From the NCBI GenBank assembly GCA_013812565.1, contig JACCTF010000910.1, forward strand, positions 1 to 7,908: a stretch of DNA of 7,908 nucleotides, in the 5' to 3' direction. Shown here piece after piece: positions 1 through 6,847 of the stretch (the first letter of the stretch is position 1; the number at the start of each line of letters is the position of its first letter). The position numbers and the translations under genes are program-made. The notes under the pieces are model-generated. The model was not told the origin of the DNA, did no database searches, and was given only the letters and a program-made list of their open reading frames with translations. This stretch comes from Pyrinomonadaceae bacterium. GTDB taxonomy: Bacteria > Acidobacteriota > Blastocatellia > Pyrinomonadales > Pyrinomonadaceae.

Positions 1-20
1 CCTCTGCATTAACAGCAAAA

Positions 21-1526
21 ATGCTGTTTGTGATGGTGTGGCTTTGCGCTGTGATTCTCGGCGGCCAAAACAATTACATGCAAGCTCAAACGCCGGCACC
101 CTCTCCGCCGACGATGCTGGACGCGCGCCTCGGGGTCCGTGCCGTGGTCACCGGTCTCAACCAGCCGACCACAATGGCGTTTCTCGGCGCAAACGATATT
201 CTCGTATTAGAGAAGGCGACGGGCAGAGTGCAGCGGGTGGTGAACGGCGTCATCCAGGGCACGGTTCTCGATTTAGCAGTCAACGCTGGCTCCGAACGCG
301 GCTTGTTAGGTATCGCGCTGCATCCGGAGTTTGCCACAAACGGTTTTGTCTACCTCTATTGGACTGAGAGTGCGACCGGCGCAGACACCAATAACTTGGC
401 CGACCTCGGCTCGATCTGGTTTAGCCTGGAGCCGCTGCTGGGGAACCGTGTCGATCGCTTCCGGTGGAATGGAACAAGCCTCGCCTTCGACCGCAACATT
501 ACACGCTTCCGCCACTACCAAGCCGACCCCGGCCAACCTCTGCGCGGCAACCACGATGGCGGCATCATCCGCTTCGGCCCCGACGCTAAGCTCTACATCA
601 TCGTTGGCGATACCGGGCGTCGCGGCCAGATGCAAAACCTGGTATCAGGGCCAACTTTGACCGGCCTTGGGCCGACGGTTCCAGACGATCAGTTCGGCGG
701 GCCAGCCCCGGACAACGCACACTTCACCGGCGTGATCGTGCGGCTCAACGATGACGGCACGTCCCCGGCTGACAACCCATACTTTGCCCTTGGCGCAAGT
801 GTTGGCGGAGAGGTCGGCGCTAATCTGCAAAGGATTTTCGTTCACGGCATCCGCAACAGCTTCGGTATGGCCTTCGATCCCATTGAGGGAGGTTTGTGGA
901 CGCAGGAGAACACCGATGACGCCTTTGACGAAATCAATCGCTGGGAAGCTGGGATGAACGGCGGATGGGCGCAGTTTATGGGGCCGATTGCGCGCATCGC
1001 GGAGTTCAAGTCGATCGAGTTGACCATCCCCCCGTCAGGCGGGCTGCCGGGCGCGCAGCTTCAGCAAATACGCTGGCCTGCTGATCGAATCGCTGACACG
1101 TCAGACGAAGCCTTAGCGCGCTTGTTCCTGCCGCCCGGCTCACGCTATAGCGAACCGGAGTTTAGCTGGAAGTATGCAGTTGCTCCGGGTGCGCTCGGTT
1201 TTCTGAGCGGCGCGGCGTTGGGTGAGGAGTATACGGGCGACATGTTTGTGGGAGCCGCGACCGCTCCGCCGAACCCTGGTTCGCTCGCTGGTGGATACCT
1301 GTTCCGGTTCAATCTGACAACTGATCGTCAGGCGATTGCCGTAAGCGATCCGCTGTTGGAGGATCGGGTCGCTGATAACACGGCTAAATTCAGTATCACA
1401 GAAAGCGAAAGCCTGCTGATCGGCAGAGACTTTGGGATCTCTACAGACATTCAGACCGGACCGAACGGCAACCTCTATGTGGTATCGCTTTCGCGGGGCA
1501 CGGTCTACGAGATTTTTCTTCGCTAA
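21..1526 (+). CDS. Secreted PQQ-dependent sugar dehydrogenase (glucose/sorbosone dehydrogenase family), 5' end probably outside window
   Basis: Members of this family are periplasmic or secreted six-bladed beta-propellers that oxidise aldose-type sugars with PQQ; the substrate here cannot be told. Residues 3-15 are a hydrophobic export helix, with AQ/TPAPSPP following as a likely cleavage and linker zone. The propeller starts near residue 38 (VRAVVTGLNQPTTMAF). Family hallmarks: SERGLLGIALHPEF (91-104); GNHDGGIIRFGPDAKLYI (176-193), whose H178 matches the catalytic-base histidine of soluble glucose dehydrogenase; VHGIRNSFGMAFDP (274-287), whose R278 matches the PQQ-contacting arginine region; DEIN and NGGW (303-316); and a final blade, GPNGNLYVVSLSRGTVYEI. 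The length of 501 fits the longer members. The reading frame stays open through bases 3-20 with a Lys codon just before ATG 21. No Shine-Dalgarno site precedes that ATG and the signal peptide lacks a basic n-region, so the real start is probably further left. Family call is strong; start is uncertain. Confidence 0.88.
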   Translation: MLFVMVWLCAVILGGQNNYMQAQTPAPSPPTMLDARLGVRAVVTGLNQPTTMAFLGANDILVLEKATGRVQRVVNGVIQGTVLDLAVNAGSERGLLGIALHPEFATNGFVYLYWTESATGADTNNLADLGSIWFSLEPLLGNRVDRFRWNGTSLAFDRNITRFRHYQADPGQPLRGNHDGGIIRFGPDAKLYIIVGDTGRRGQMQNLVSGPTLTGLGPTVPDDQFGGPAPDNAHFTGVIVRLNDDGTSPADNPYFALGASVGGEVGANLQRIFVHGIRNSFGMAFDPIEGGLWTQENTDDAFDEINRWEAGMNGGWAQFMGPIARIAEFKSIELTIPPSGGLPGAQLQQIRWPADRIADTSDEALARLFLPPGSRYSEPEFSWKYAVAPGALGFLSGAALGEEYTGDMFVGAATAPPNPGSLAGGYLFRFNLTTDRQAIAVSDPLLEDRVADNTAKFSITESESLLIGRDFGISTDIQTGPNGNLYVVSLSRGTVYEIFLR

Positions 1527-1575
1527 TGTAAATAAAATAATGCTCTTTCGATTAATGGTTTTGTCACAAGGTTCC

Positions 1576-1622
1576 AAATGCGCCGTGTGGCGAGATGTGC
1601 CGTAAGAGCAGAGCGCGTTTTT
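1576..1622 (+). terminator. Weak candidate hairpin with T-run after the sugar dehydrogenase gene
   Basis: AAATGCGC (1576-1583) can pair with GCGCGTTT (1613-1620) as an 8-bp stem with one G-U pair, and a TTTTT run covers 1618-1622. The 29-base loop is long and part of the T-run is used in the stem, so this is a poor fit to a classical Rho-independent terminator. A second possible long-range pairing is TGCTCTT (1541-1547) with AAGAGCA (1604-1610). The next gene may therefore be transcribed separately or by read-through. Confidence 0.25.
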
Positions 1623-1634
1623 CAACTTCTATAT

Positions 1635-1649
1635 AAGGAGCAGATGTGA
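1635..1649 (+). promoter_or_regulatory. Ribosome binding site with an intervening ATG-TGA before the PEP-CTERM gene
   Basis: AAGGAG at 1635-1640 lies 10 bases before the ATG at 1651, at the long end of usual spacing. Between them, ATG TGA (1644-1649) is a start followed at once by a stop, in another frame and only 3 bases from the Shine-Dalgarno site. ATG 1651 is preferred because it opens directly into a basic n-region (MKK) and a good signal peptide. Confidence 0.5.
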
Positions 1650-1650
1650 A

Positions 1651-2310
1651 ATGAAGAAGCTAATTCTAATAATGTGCGTGTGCATCTTACAGGCATTATC
1701 CAGTGTACCGGCGTCGGCTGATCCGATCACGCTGACCTTTGATGAAACTCCCCCAGGCCTCGTGTCAGTGACCAATCCTGCTGCGCCGGTAAGTGCTAGT
1801 CCGTTCCTTAGTTCGAGAGGAGCCACCTTCGAGTTCAGAGTTAACAATCTGCTTTCCGCAGATGCGCGATATGGAGCGGCCGGGCCGGGAAACTTCACCT
1901 TTGTTCAGGGTCGCGTTCTGGAAGGAGATGCCGCAGGCATCTTGACTTTGACCTTCACCACACCCACGCGGTTACTCGGATTTGGTGTAGCGTTAACAAG
2001 CGCCAACACTCTACCTTCTGGATTGACAGTGGAGCTCTTCGATTCATCACTACAATCCCTTGGCCTCATTGGAGTGAGTACAAGTCAGCTATCACCCTTT
2101 CCACTTTCGGAGGGACAGTTCAACTACATCGGCATGCCAATAAGTCGGGCGGTGTTGAACTTCAACGAAGGCTCACTGGCTTTCCCCAGGCGATTCGCTG
2201 TGGACAATCTCACCTACGAACCTATACCTGAGCCTGCAACGCTGGTGCTCCTCGGCACGGGACTGGTAGGCGTAGCAGCTCGTGCTCGCAGAAAGCATCG
2301 GAAAGTTTAA
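1651..2310 (+). CDS. PEP-CTERM sorting-domain protein of unknown function
   Basis: An exported protein predicted to be handled by an exosortase/PEP-CTERM system in the envelope; its own activity is unknown. Residues 1-23 form a classic signal peptide (MKK, a hydrophobic stretch, then cleavage after ASA before DPITLTF). Residues 24-188 form a beta-rich domain with many Thr/Ser/Gly and alternating hydrophobics (for example GILTLTFTTPTRLLGFGVAL, 96-115). This style is frequent in PEP-CTERM proteins with jelly-roll-like ectodomains, but I recognise no named domain. The C-terminus is diagnostic: PEPAT at 193-197, a hydrophobic helix LVLLGTGLVGVAA (198-210), then the basic tail RARRKHRKV. The mature region after residue 23 has no cysteine. 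The gene sits 124 bases after the sugar dehydrogenase and 285 bases before a second PEP-CTERM gene on the same strand. No exosortase gene is in the window, so sorting would depend on one encoded elsewhere. Confidence 0.88.
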   Translation: MKKLILIMCVCILQALSSVPASADPITLTFDETPPGLVSVTNPAAPVSASPFLSSRGATFEFRVNNLLSADARYGAAGPGNFTFVQGRVLEGDAAGILTLTFTTPTRLLGFGVALTSANTLPSGLTVELFDSSLQSLGLIGVSTSQLSPFPLSEGQFNYIGMPISRAVLNFNEGSLAFPRRFAVDNLTYEPIPEPATLVLLGTGLVGVAARARRKHRKV

Positions 2311-2595
2311 AAGCAAGGAGTCATAACTCGGGGATTAGTGATAAAAATGCATGCTGAGGGCATGACACCACCTCTGCATTAGTTCGCTTTCCTTAGATGT
2401 GTATCGTTACATTTTTACCACCTGCGAAATGTTGTCTCACTGCTAGAGTTCAATACACTATGCCCGCTTTCACAATTCGACCGGCTGGCCCTGTGAGCTT
2501 GCACTTTCCCCGCACGCCCTCTTCTGCCACGCCTGTTTACTCTGTCTGTGGCTAGCCATTCCGGCTACACTTCTGAGACTTGGAGGAGCTAAATT
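2311..2595 (+). other. Intergenic region between the two PEP-CTERM genes, with possible promoter and hairpins
   Basis: No gene is seen in these 285 bases. A possible sigma-70-type promoter is TTGTCT (2432-2437), 16 bases, TACACT (2454-2459); each box matches its consensus at only four of six positions. A hairpin CATGC-tgagg-GCATG lies at 2350-2364 without a T-run. A second hairpin, TAGCC-attcc-GGCTA (2553-2567), can be extended by GTG/CAC across a two-base bulge and ends 11 bases before the next ribosome binding site, where it could influence translation. TGGCCC...TTGCA (about 2487-2504) resembles a sigma-54 promoter, but its two boxes are two bases too far apart. Confidence 0.3.
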
Positions 2596-3174
2596 ATGAA
2601 GAGACTACTTAACTTCGCCGTCTTGGCGATGACCGTGTTCTTATTATCAACATCAACAAAGGCTGACCCGCTTACTATGACGGCAACTTTGCAAGGCGCA
2701 CAGGAGGTGCCGCCAGTAGTCACGCCCGGTACCGGATCGGGTAGGGTGACCCTGGACGGTAATATGCTTACCGTCAATTTAACATTTGCGAATCTGCTCT
2801 CTCCTACGCGCGATGCGCATATTCATTGCTGTGCGCCTGCTGGGACGAACGCTCCTGTCGCAATTGGGTTCCCCAACACTGGTTTTCCCTTAGGCGTCAC
2901 GAGTGGTAGCTACTCGAACACCTTTGACCTTACTGATGCCAGTATATATACCGCTGCCTTCCTAAACGCGAATGGGGGAACAGTGGCGGGGGCGGCGGCG
3001 GTTCTTACAACTAACCTGCTGAACGGTCGGACATATCTCAACATCCACACAAATATGTTCCCCGGAGGCGAGATTCGCGGACAAGTCGTGCCCGAACCAG
3101 CAACAATGCTGCTGCTCGGCACCGGCCTGGCAGGCATTGGTGCTGCCGTGAAGAAGAGAAGCAAGAAAGAATAG
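2596..3174 (+). CDS. CHRD domain-containing PEP-CTERM protein
   Basis: A small exported protein combining a CHRD domain (a fold first described in the developmental protein chordin, of unknown function in bacteria) with an exosortase sorting tail. Residues 1-24 are a signal peptide (MKRLLNF, hydrophobic core, TKA then DPLTM). The CHRD domain spans about 27-164: the opening LQGAQEVPPVVTPGTGSGRV (32-51), the AHIHCCAPAG histidine/cysteine motif (74-83), the second conserved histidine stretch YLNIHT (147-152), and the closing GGEIRGQV (157-164). The tail is PEPAT (166-170), helix MLLLGTGLAGIGAAV (171-185), then KKRSKKE. The paired HIH and NIHT motifs could bind a metal, but that is inference. A strong Shine-Dalgarno, GGAGGAG (2582-2588), 7 bases before the ATG fixes the start. 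The tail closely resembles that of the preceding gene, suggesting both proteins use the same sorting enzyme. A terminator-like hairpin follows the stop. Confidence 0.92.
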   Translation: MKRLLNFAVLAMTVFLLSTSTKADPLTMTATLQGAQEVPPVVTPGTGSGRVTLDGNMLTVNLTFANLLSPTRDAHIHCCAPAGTNAPVAIGFPNTGFPLGVTSGSYSNTFDLTDASIYTAAFLNANGGTVAGAAAVLTTNLLNGRTYLNIHTNMFPGGEIRGQVVPEPATMLLLGTGLAGIGAAVKKRSKKE

Positions 3175-3198
3175 GAACATCTACACACTCATCCAAAG

Positions 3199-3231
3199 AC
3201 CACCTGTAAGCATCTATCTTGCAGGTGGTTT
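3199..3231 (+). terminator. Rho-independent-type terminator after the CHRD PEP-CTERM gene
   Basis: ACCACCTGTAAG (3199-3210) pairs with CTTGCAGGTGGT (3218-3229): a 12-bp stem with a single G-U wobble around the 7-base loop CATCTAT. It starts 24 bases after the stop codon. The T-run is short (TTTCGCTGTTT), so termination strength is uncertain. An AAAG before the stem gives a short T-rich tail on the other strand too, so it could act in both directions and also catch transcripts arriving from the converging minus-strand operon. Confidence 0.7.
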
Positions 3232-3767
3232 CGCTGTTTGAGAGAAAGCGTATTCGCTTCAGAGATAGAATCAAAAGTGGTGGAAGTAAGATGAGGCCGT
3301 AACAGAAAGATAGCGTATCCTTGATGCATGCTTTAAACATCAGCAACCGTCGACATGCCGGCCGACAGAGAGGATATGCCCTGAGTGAATCTTACAATGA
3401 ACACATCTTTACCGTCTCCGCCACAGATCATGATCCATTGGAAGCCATCGACTGTGTACGGCTATGGATTGTAGGGCGAACGCATTATAAATCGGAGTAA
3501 GCAATGAGCTTTACGTGAGTCGAGCCGTCGGCATAGGGTAGTCGGACATTTCACCATAGGAGATGTGAATCAAGAGTAGAGAGTTTAGAGCACACAAGCG
3601 ACTGCGAGTTTGCCGTAACAATGCACCATCAGACCGTCTATCGAGGGGACACGCGAAGCGTTCTGACTGTCGGTTCTTTCTGATCAAGCGTAGATGATGC
3701 GTGAGCATGGCACAGCGTTACAATCCATACATGCAAAACCCACTCGCAAATCAGCAATGACGAGGAA
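3232..3767. other. Gene-poor stretch between the converging gene blocks
   Basis: No gene can be supported here. The best candidate is a plus-strand ATG ORF of 58 codons (3324-3500, MHALNISNRR... ending VGRTHYKSE). It has no Shine-Dalgarno site, no recognisable motif and unremarkable third-position composition, so it is not called. A 65-residue minus-strand ORF (3511-3708) is equally unsupported. TATGGATTGTA (3463-3473) recurs inverted as TACAATCCATA (3719-3729) without further flanking match. AGGAGATGTGAAT near 3559-3571 resembles the leader of the PEP-CTERM gene at 1651 but leads into no open frame. No clear terminator for the minus-strand oxidoreductase was found. The stretch could be decayed coding sequence or simply spacer. 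Confidence 0.4.
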
Positions 3768-6365
3768 TCAACTGTTCGCTCGCACGCGCCCATCAACGTG
3801 TTCATAGTCGAACCTCTGACTGCCGCGCGTCTCATCAACCGGCGTAATCGTGATGCGTATGAACTTCGAGGTCGGCGTGTTGCTGCGCTCCGCGACGCTG
3901 CCGATGGGGACGAGTACGTTGGTTTCCGGGTAGTAAGTTGCGGCGCAGCGTCTGGGGATGTCGAACGGTACGACGATGAAGTGGCGCGCGTGGCGGCGGC
4001 TGACGTCGCCGCCATCATCGAAGTGTGAGGTTAGGTCAACAACTTGCCCTTGCTCTAATCCATGCTCGCGCATGTCTTCACGGTTGAGGAAGATCACGCG
4101 CCGCTCGTTATGTATGCCGCGATAACGGTCTTCGAGACCGTAGATCGTTGTGTTGAATTGGTCGTGGCTGCGGATCGTCATCATCACGAACTCACCGGGC
4201 GCGAGCGATGTGCGTTCGATGTGGTGAACGGTGAAGTTGGCTTTCTTGGTTGCCGTCTCGAATTGCCCGTCGCGCGCGAGGTTCGGCAAGTAGAAGCCGC
4301 CCGGCTGCCGCACGCGCTCGTTGTAGTCTTCAAAGCCGGGAATCACGCGCTCGATGGCATCACGTATGCAATCGTAATTCGCCGCCATATCATTCCACCT
4401 AACCGTGCTGCGCGCACCGAGAGTCGCCTGTGCGAGCCGGGCGACGATCCACACCTCGCTGTGTAAATGCTCGCTCGCTGGTTTCAGGATGCCTTTCGAC
4501 ATCTGCACCACGCCCATCGAGTTTTCCGTCGAAACGAACTGCTCGCCGCTCGCCTGCATATCAACTTCGGAGCGACCTAAGCACGGCAAGATCAACGCTT
4601 GCTCGCCCGTGATGAGATGCGCTCGGTTCGGCTTTGTCGAAACTTGCACCGTCAAGCGACACTTGCGTAACGCTTCCGCCGTATAAGCGGTGTCGGGCGT
4701 CGCGGACAGGAAGTTGCCGCCGAGCGCGAAGAAGACTTTACACTTTCCGGCGTGCATCGCCTTGATCGCTTCCACCGTGTCGCAGCCGTGATGACGCGGC
4801 GCGGTGAAACCGAACTCTTTATCTAAGGCTTGCAGGAATGCTTCGCGCGGACGCTCCCAGATGCCGACGGTTCTATCGCCCTGCACGTTCGAGTGTCCGC
4901 GCACAGGGCAAAGACCTGCGCCGGGCTTCGCAATCTGCCCGCGCATCAGGTGCAGGTTGACGATCTCTTGAATCGTGCCAACCGCGTGTTTATGCTGCGT
5001 CAGTCCCATCGCCCAACAGGTGATCGTGCGGTTCGAGCGGATGAAGACTTCCGCCGCCCGCCTGATCTGTTCGCGCGAGATGCCGCTCTCCTCTGTGATG
5101 TCGTGCCAACTCGCGGCGCGTAAGTTCGCCGCGAATGCGTCAAAGCCTGCGGTCTTCTCTGTGATGAACGCGCGGTCGAGCACTTGACCCGGACGCCGCT
5201 CATCTTCGTCGAGCATCTCCTTCATGATGCCCTTCAACACCGCCATGTCGCCGCCGATGCGGACAGGCAGGTAGAGGTCTGTCAACCGTTCTCCGTCGCC
5301 CAACATCACGAACGGAAACTTGAGCGGATTGCCCTCTTGCGGGTTCGGATTCGCAAAGCGCATGAGTCCGGTTTCCGGCAGCGGGTTGATCGAGACAATC
5401 GTACAGCCCTTATGTTTCGCGCGCTGCAACGAGGTCAACATGCGCGGGTGGTTCGTGCCAGGATTCTGCCCGATGATGAAGAGGGCTTCTGCGTTCTCTA
5501 TATCTTCGAGCGTGACCGTCCCTTTACCGATGCCAATTGCTTCGGTGAGCGCCGTGCCCGTAGATTCATGGCACATATTCGAGCAGTCAGGGAGATTGTT
5601 CGTGCCCGTTTGCCGCACGAAGAGTTGATAGAGGAATGCCGCTTCGTTCGACGCGCGACCCGATGTGTAAAACAACGCTTCGTCCGGCGAGTCAAGCGCG
5701 TTCAATTCCTGCGCGATTAGCGCAAAGGCTTCATCCCAGCGGCACGGCTCGTAGTGAGTTGCTCCGCTTCGCAAGATCATCGGGTGCGTGATGCGCCCGC
5801 GCTTGCCAAGCCAGTAGTCGGATTTATGAGACAGGTCGGCGACGCTCCACTCGCGGAAGAACTCAGGCGTCGCACGCGAAAGCGTGGCTTCGTCGGCGAG
5901 TGCCTTCGCGCCGTTCTCACAAAACTCGGCGATATGGCGTTCGCCTTCGGGGTCAGCCCACGCACACGATTGGCAATCGAAACCTCCCTTCTGATTCATC
6001 GCCAGGAGCGTCCGCAAACTACGCACGACGCCCATCTCGCCAACGGCATGTTGCATGGACGCGAGCACGGCTTTGACTCCGCCCGCCGATTTGTTTGGCT
6101 TGCTAATCCTGATGCCGGTGAACTCGCGCGGCGGCTCGAACTCCGGCATAACAGGTTTCACTCCGTGTCGATTCGCCGGAGTTTTGTTGCTCGCCTCTGC
6201 GCCGTCGCTGCCCGGCAGGGATTCGGCTTCACGCCGGAAATCCGCTTCGGATTTAAGGTCGAGTTTTCCCGGCGTCCAATGTCCCGGCTGCACGCGGTCG
6301 CTTTCGTTCGCCGCTTCGTGTGTGCCGGGAATCTGCACATTGCCGGACTGCTTATCGTTTGCCAT
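3768..6365 (-). CDS. FdhF/YdeP-family molybdopterin oxidoreductase (formate dehydrogenase alpha-like)
   Basis: A cytoplasmic-type molybdenum enzyme with bis-molybdopterin guanine dinucleotide and probably one Fe-S cluster. It is closest in motif content to E. coli YdeP, whose substrate is not firmly known, so formate oxidation is possible but unproven. Domains: N-terminal Fe-S segment, GGFDCQSCAW with C131 and C134, then C149 in FCENGAKA; the family signature YTSGRASNEAAFLYQLF (233-249); CSNMCHES (261-268), where C265-H266 matches the Sec/Cys-His pair that ligates molybdenum in formate dehydrogenases; GQNPGTNHPRMLTSL (299-313); MGLTQHKHAVGT (453-464); RGHSNVQGDRTVGI (489-502); and the C-terminal dinucleotide-binding domain from about 725 (RSHDQFNTTIYGLEDRYRG, 732-750) to 841. 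No signal peptide or Tat motif is visible. Residues 1-85 are a hydrophilic extension absent from YdeP. ATG 6365 has no clear Shine-Dalgarno; ATG at codon 73 (6149) is an alternative. It is last in the operon with fdhD. Confidence 0.93.
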   Translation of the reverse strand: MANDKQSGNVQIPGTHEAANESDRVQPGHWTPGKLDLKSEADFRREAESLPGSDGAEASNKTPANRHGVKPVMPEFEPPREFTGIRISKPNKSAGGVKAVLASMQHAVGEMGVVRSLRTLLAMNQKGGFDCQSCAWADPEGERHIAEFCENGAKALADEATLSRATPEFFREWSVADLSHKSDYWLGKRGRITHPMILRSGATHYEPCRWDEAFALIAQELNALDSPDEALFYTSGRASNEAAFLYQLFVRQTGTNNLPDCSNMCHESTGTALTEAIGIGKGTVTLEDIENAEALFIIGQNPGTNHPRMLTSLQRAKHKGCTIVSINPLPETGLMRFANPNPQEGNPLKFPFVMLGDGERLTDLYLPVRIGGDMAVLKGIMKEMLDEDERRPGQVLDRAFITEKTAGFDAFAANLRAASWHDITEESGISREQIRRAAEVFIRSNRTITCWAMGLTQHKHAVGTIQEIVNLHLMRGQIAKPGAGLCPVRGHSNVQGDRTVGIWERPREAFLQALDKEFGFTAPRHHGCDTVEAIKAMHAGKCKVFFALGGNFLSATPDTAYTAEALRKCRLTVQVSTKPNRAHLITGEQALILPCLGRSEVDMQASGEQFVSTENSMGVVQMSKGILKPASEHLHSEVWIVARLAQATLGARSTVRWNDMAANYDCIRDAIERVIPGFEDYNERVRQPGGFYLPNLARDGQFETATKKANFTVHHIERTSLAPGEFVMMTIRSHDQFNTTIYGLEDRYRGIHNERRVIFLNREDMREHGLEQGQVVDLTSHFDDGGDVSRRHARHFIVVPFDIPRRCAATYYPETNVLVPIGSVAERSNTPTSKFIRITITPVDETRGSQRFDYEHVDGRVRANS

Positions 6366-6439
6366 TGTTTTAATTTTTGAAACCGTAAATTCGCTCGGGC
6401 TGATTTCTACCCTTGATTCGCATTAATAACCTCGCACTG

Positions 6440-6847
6440 TCAGCAGCGCAGTATGCCATCCATCGGATGCGGAAACGTGTCCTCATCGTCCGCGCCGCGA
6501 CTCTCTGTCAGACAGGAGAAATCTTTTTCGATAAGTAGTTTGAGTACATCGCTTTGTGAGTTCGGTTTGTTCGCGTTGATAGATTGCTTGCCGTTAAGCG
6601 AAATCATGTCTGTGTTCGCCCATTCACGCGCTGCGTCCGCAGGCAAGCGAACCGTGATACGCGCGCCGCAGTAATCGGCTTCGATGTGGCGTGCGTCCGG
6701 CGATGTTTCGAGCGCGTATATTAATCGCTGATTTGACTCTATACCGAATATGATTGCTTCTTCTACTGTCTCGCCGCCCGCCAATCGTGCGACTTCGGAG
6801 CGTGTCAAACGCAACCGCAAAGAGTTGCCGCGTATGCGCAATTTCAT
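6440..6847 (-). CDS. Small conserved-type protein of the molybdoenzyme operon (DUF7009-like)
   Basis: A 135-residue soluble protein of unknown function. The start MKLRIRGNSLRLRL recalls a family of uncharacterised proteins I associate with DUF7009; that assignment is from memory. Visible structure: a basic amphipathic N-terminal strand (1-14), a SEVARLAGGETVEEAI helix (17-32), beta-type segments around 42-48 and 54-68 (ADYCGARITVRLP), then LPADAAREWANTD (68-80), a polar linker, and a conserved-looking end, LLIEKDFSCLTE followed by DEDTFPHP. Cysteines are C60, C112 and the C-terminal residue C135. There is no signal peptide or membrane helix. ATG 6847 is chosen over an upstream in-frame start at 6883 because it overlaps the fdhD stop as ATGA and has AGAGG at a 7-base spacing. 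Lying between fdhD and the oxidoreductase, it may be an assembly or regulatory partner; this is inferred from position only. Confidence 0.8.
   Translation of the reverse strand: MKLRIRGNSLRLRLTRSEVARLAGGETVEEAIIFGIESNQRLIYALETSPDARHIEADYCGARITVRLPADAAREWANTDMISLNGKQSINANKPNSQSDVLKLLIEKDFSCLTESRGADDEDTFPHPMDGILRC

Noticed and set aside
1140..1625. 161-codon minus-strand ORF overlapping the end of the sugar dehydrogenase gene
   Set aside because: It lies opposite the conserved last blades of the propeller, and its translation shows no family features.
1..2381. Direct repeat CCTCTGCATTA at 1-11 and 2371-2381
   Set aside because: Eleven identical bases with no shared flanks; chance matches of this length are expected.
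2487..2504. Sigma-54-like TGGCCC...TTGCA upstream of the CHRD gene
   Set aside because: The distance between the GG and GC elements is two bases longer than sigma-54 promoters allow.
3511..3708. 65-codon minus-strand ORF in the gene-poor stretch
   Set aside because: No ribosome binding site, no motif, and no operon logic with the gene upstream of it.
3463..3729. 11-bp inverted repeat TATGGATTGTA / TACAATCCATA that could be ends of a small mobile element
   Set aside because: The match does not extend, there is no target-site duplication or transposase, and 11-bp matches are expected by chance in a window of this size.
5569..5573. Possible selenocysteine position in the oxidoreductase
   Set aside because: The residue at the formate dehydrogenase Sec position is an ordinary cysteine codon (C265), and the frame has no internal TGA.
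5184..6380. Long plus-strand ORFs (5184-5720 and 5754-6380) opposite the oxidoreductase
   Set aside because: They are antisense shadows of a strongly conserved gene in GC-rich sequence; their translations are Arg/Ala-rich with no recognisable motif and no ribosome binding sites.
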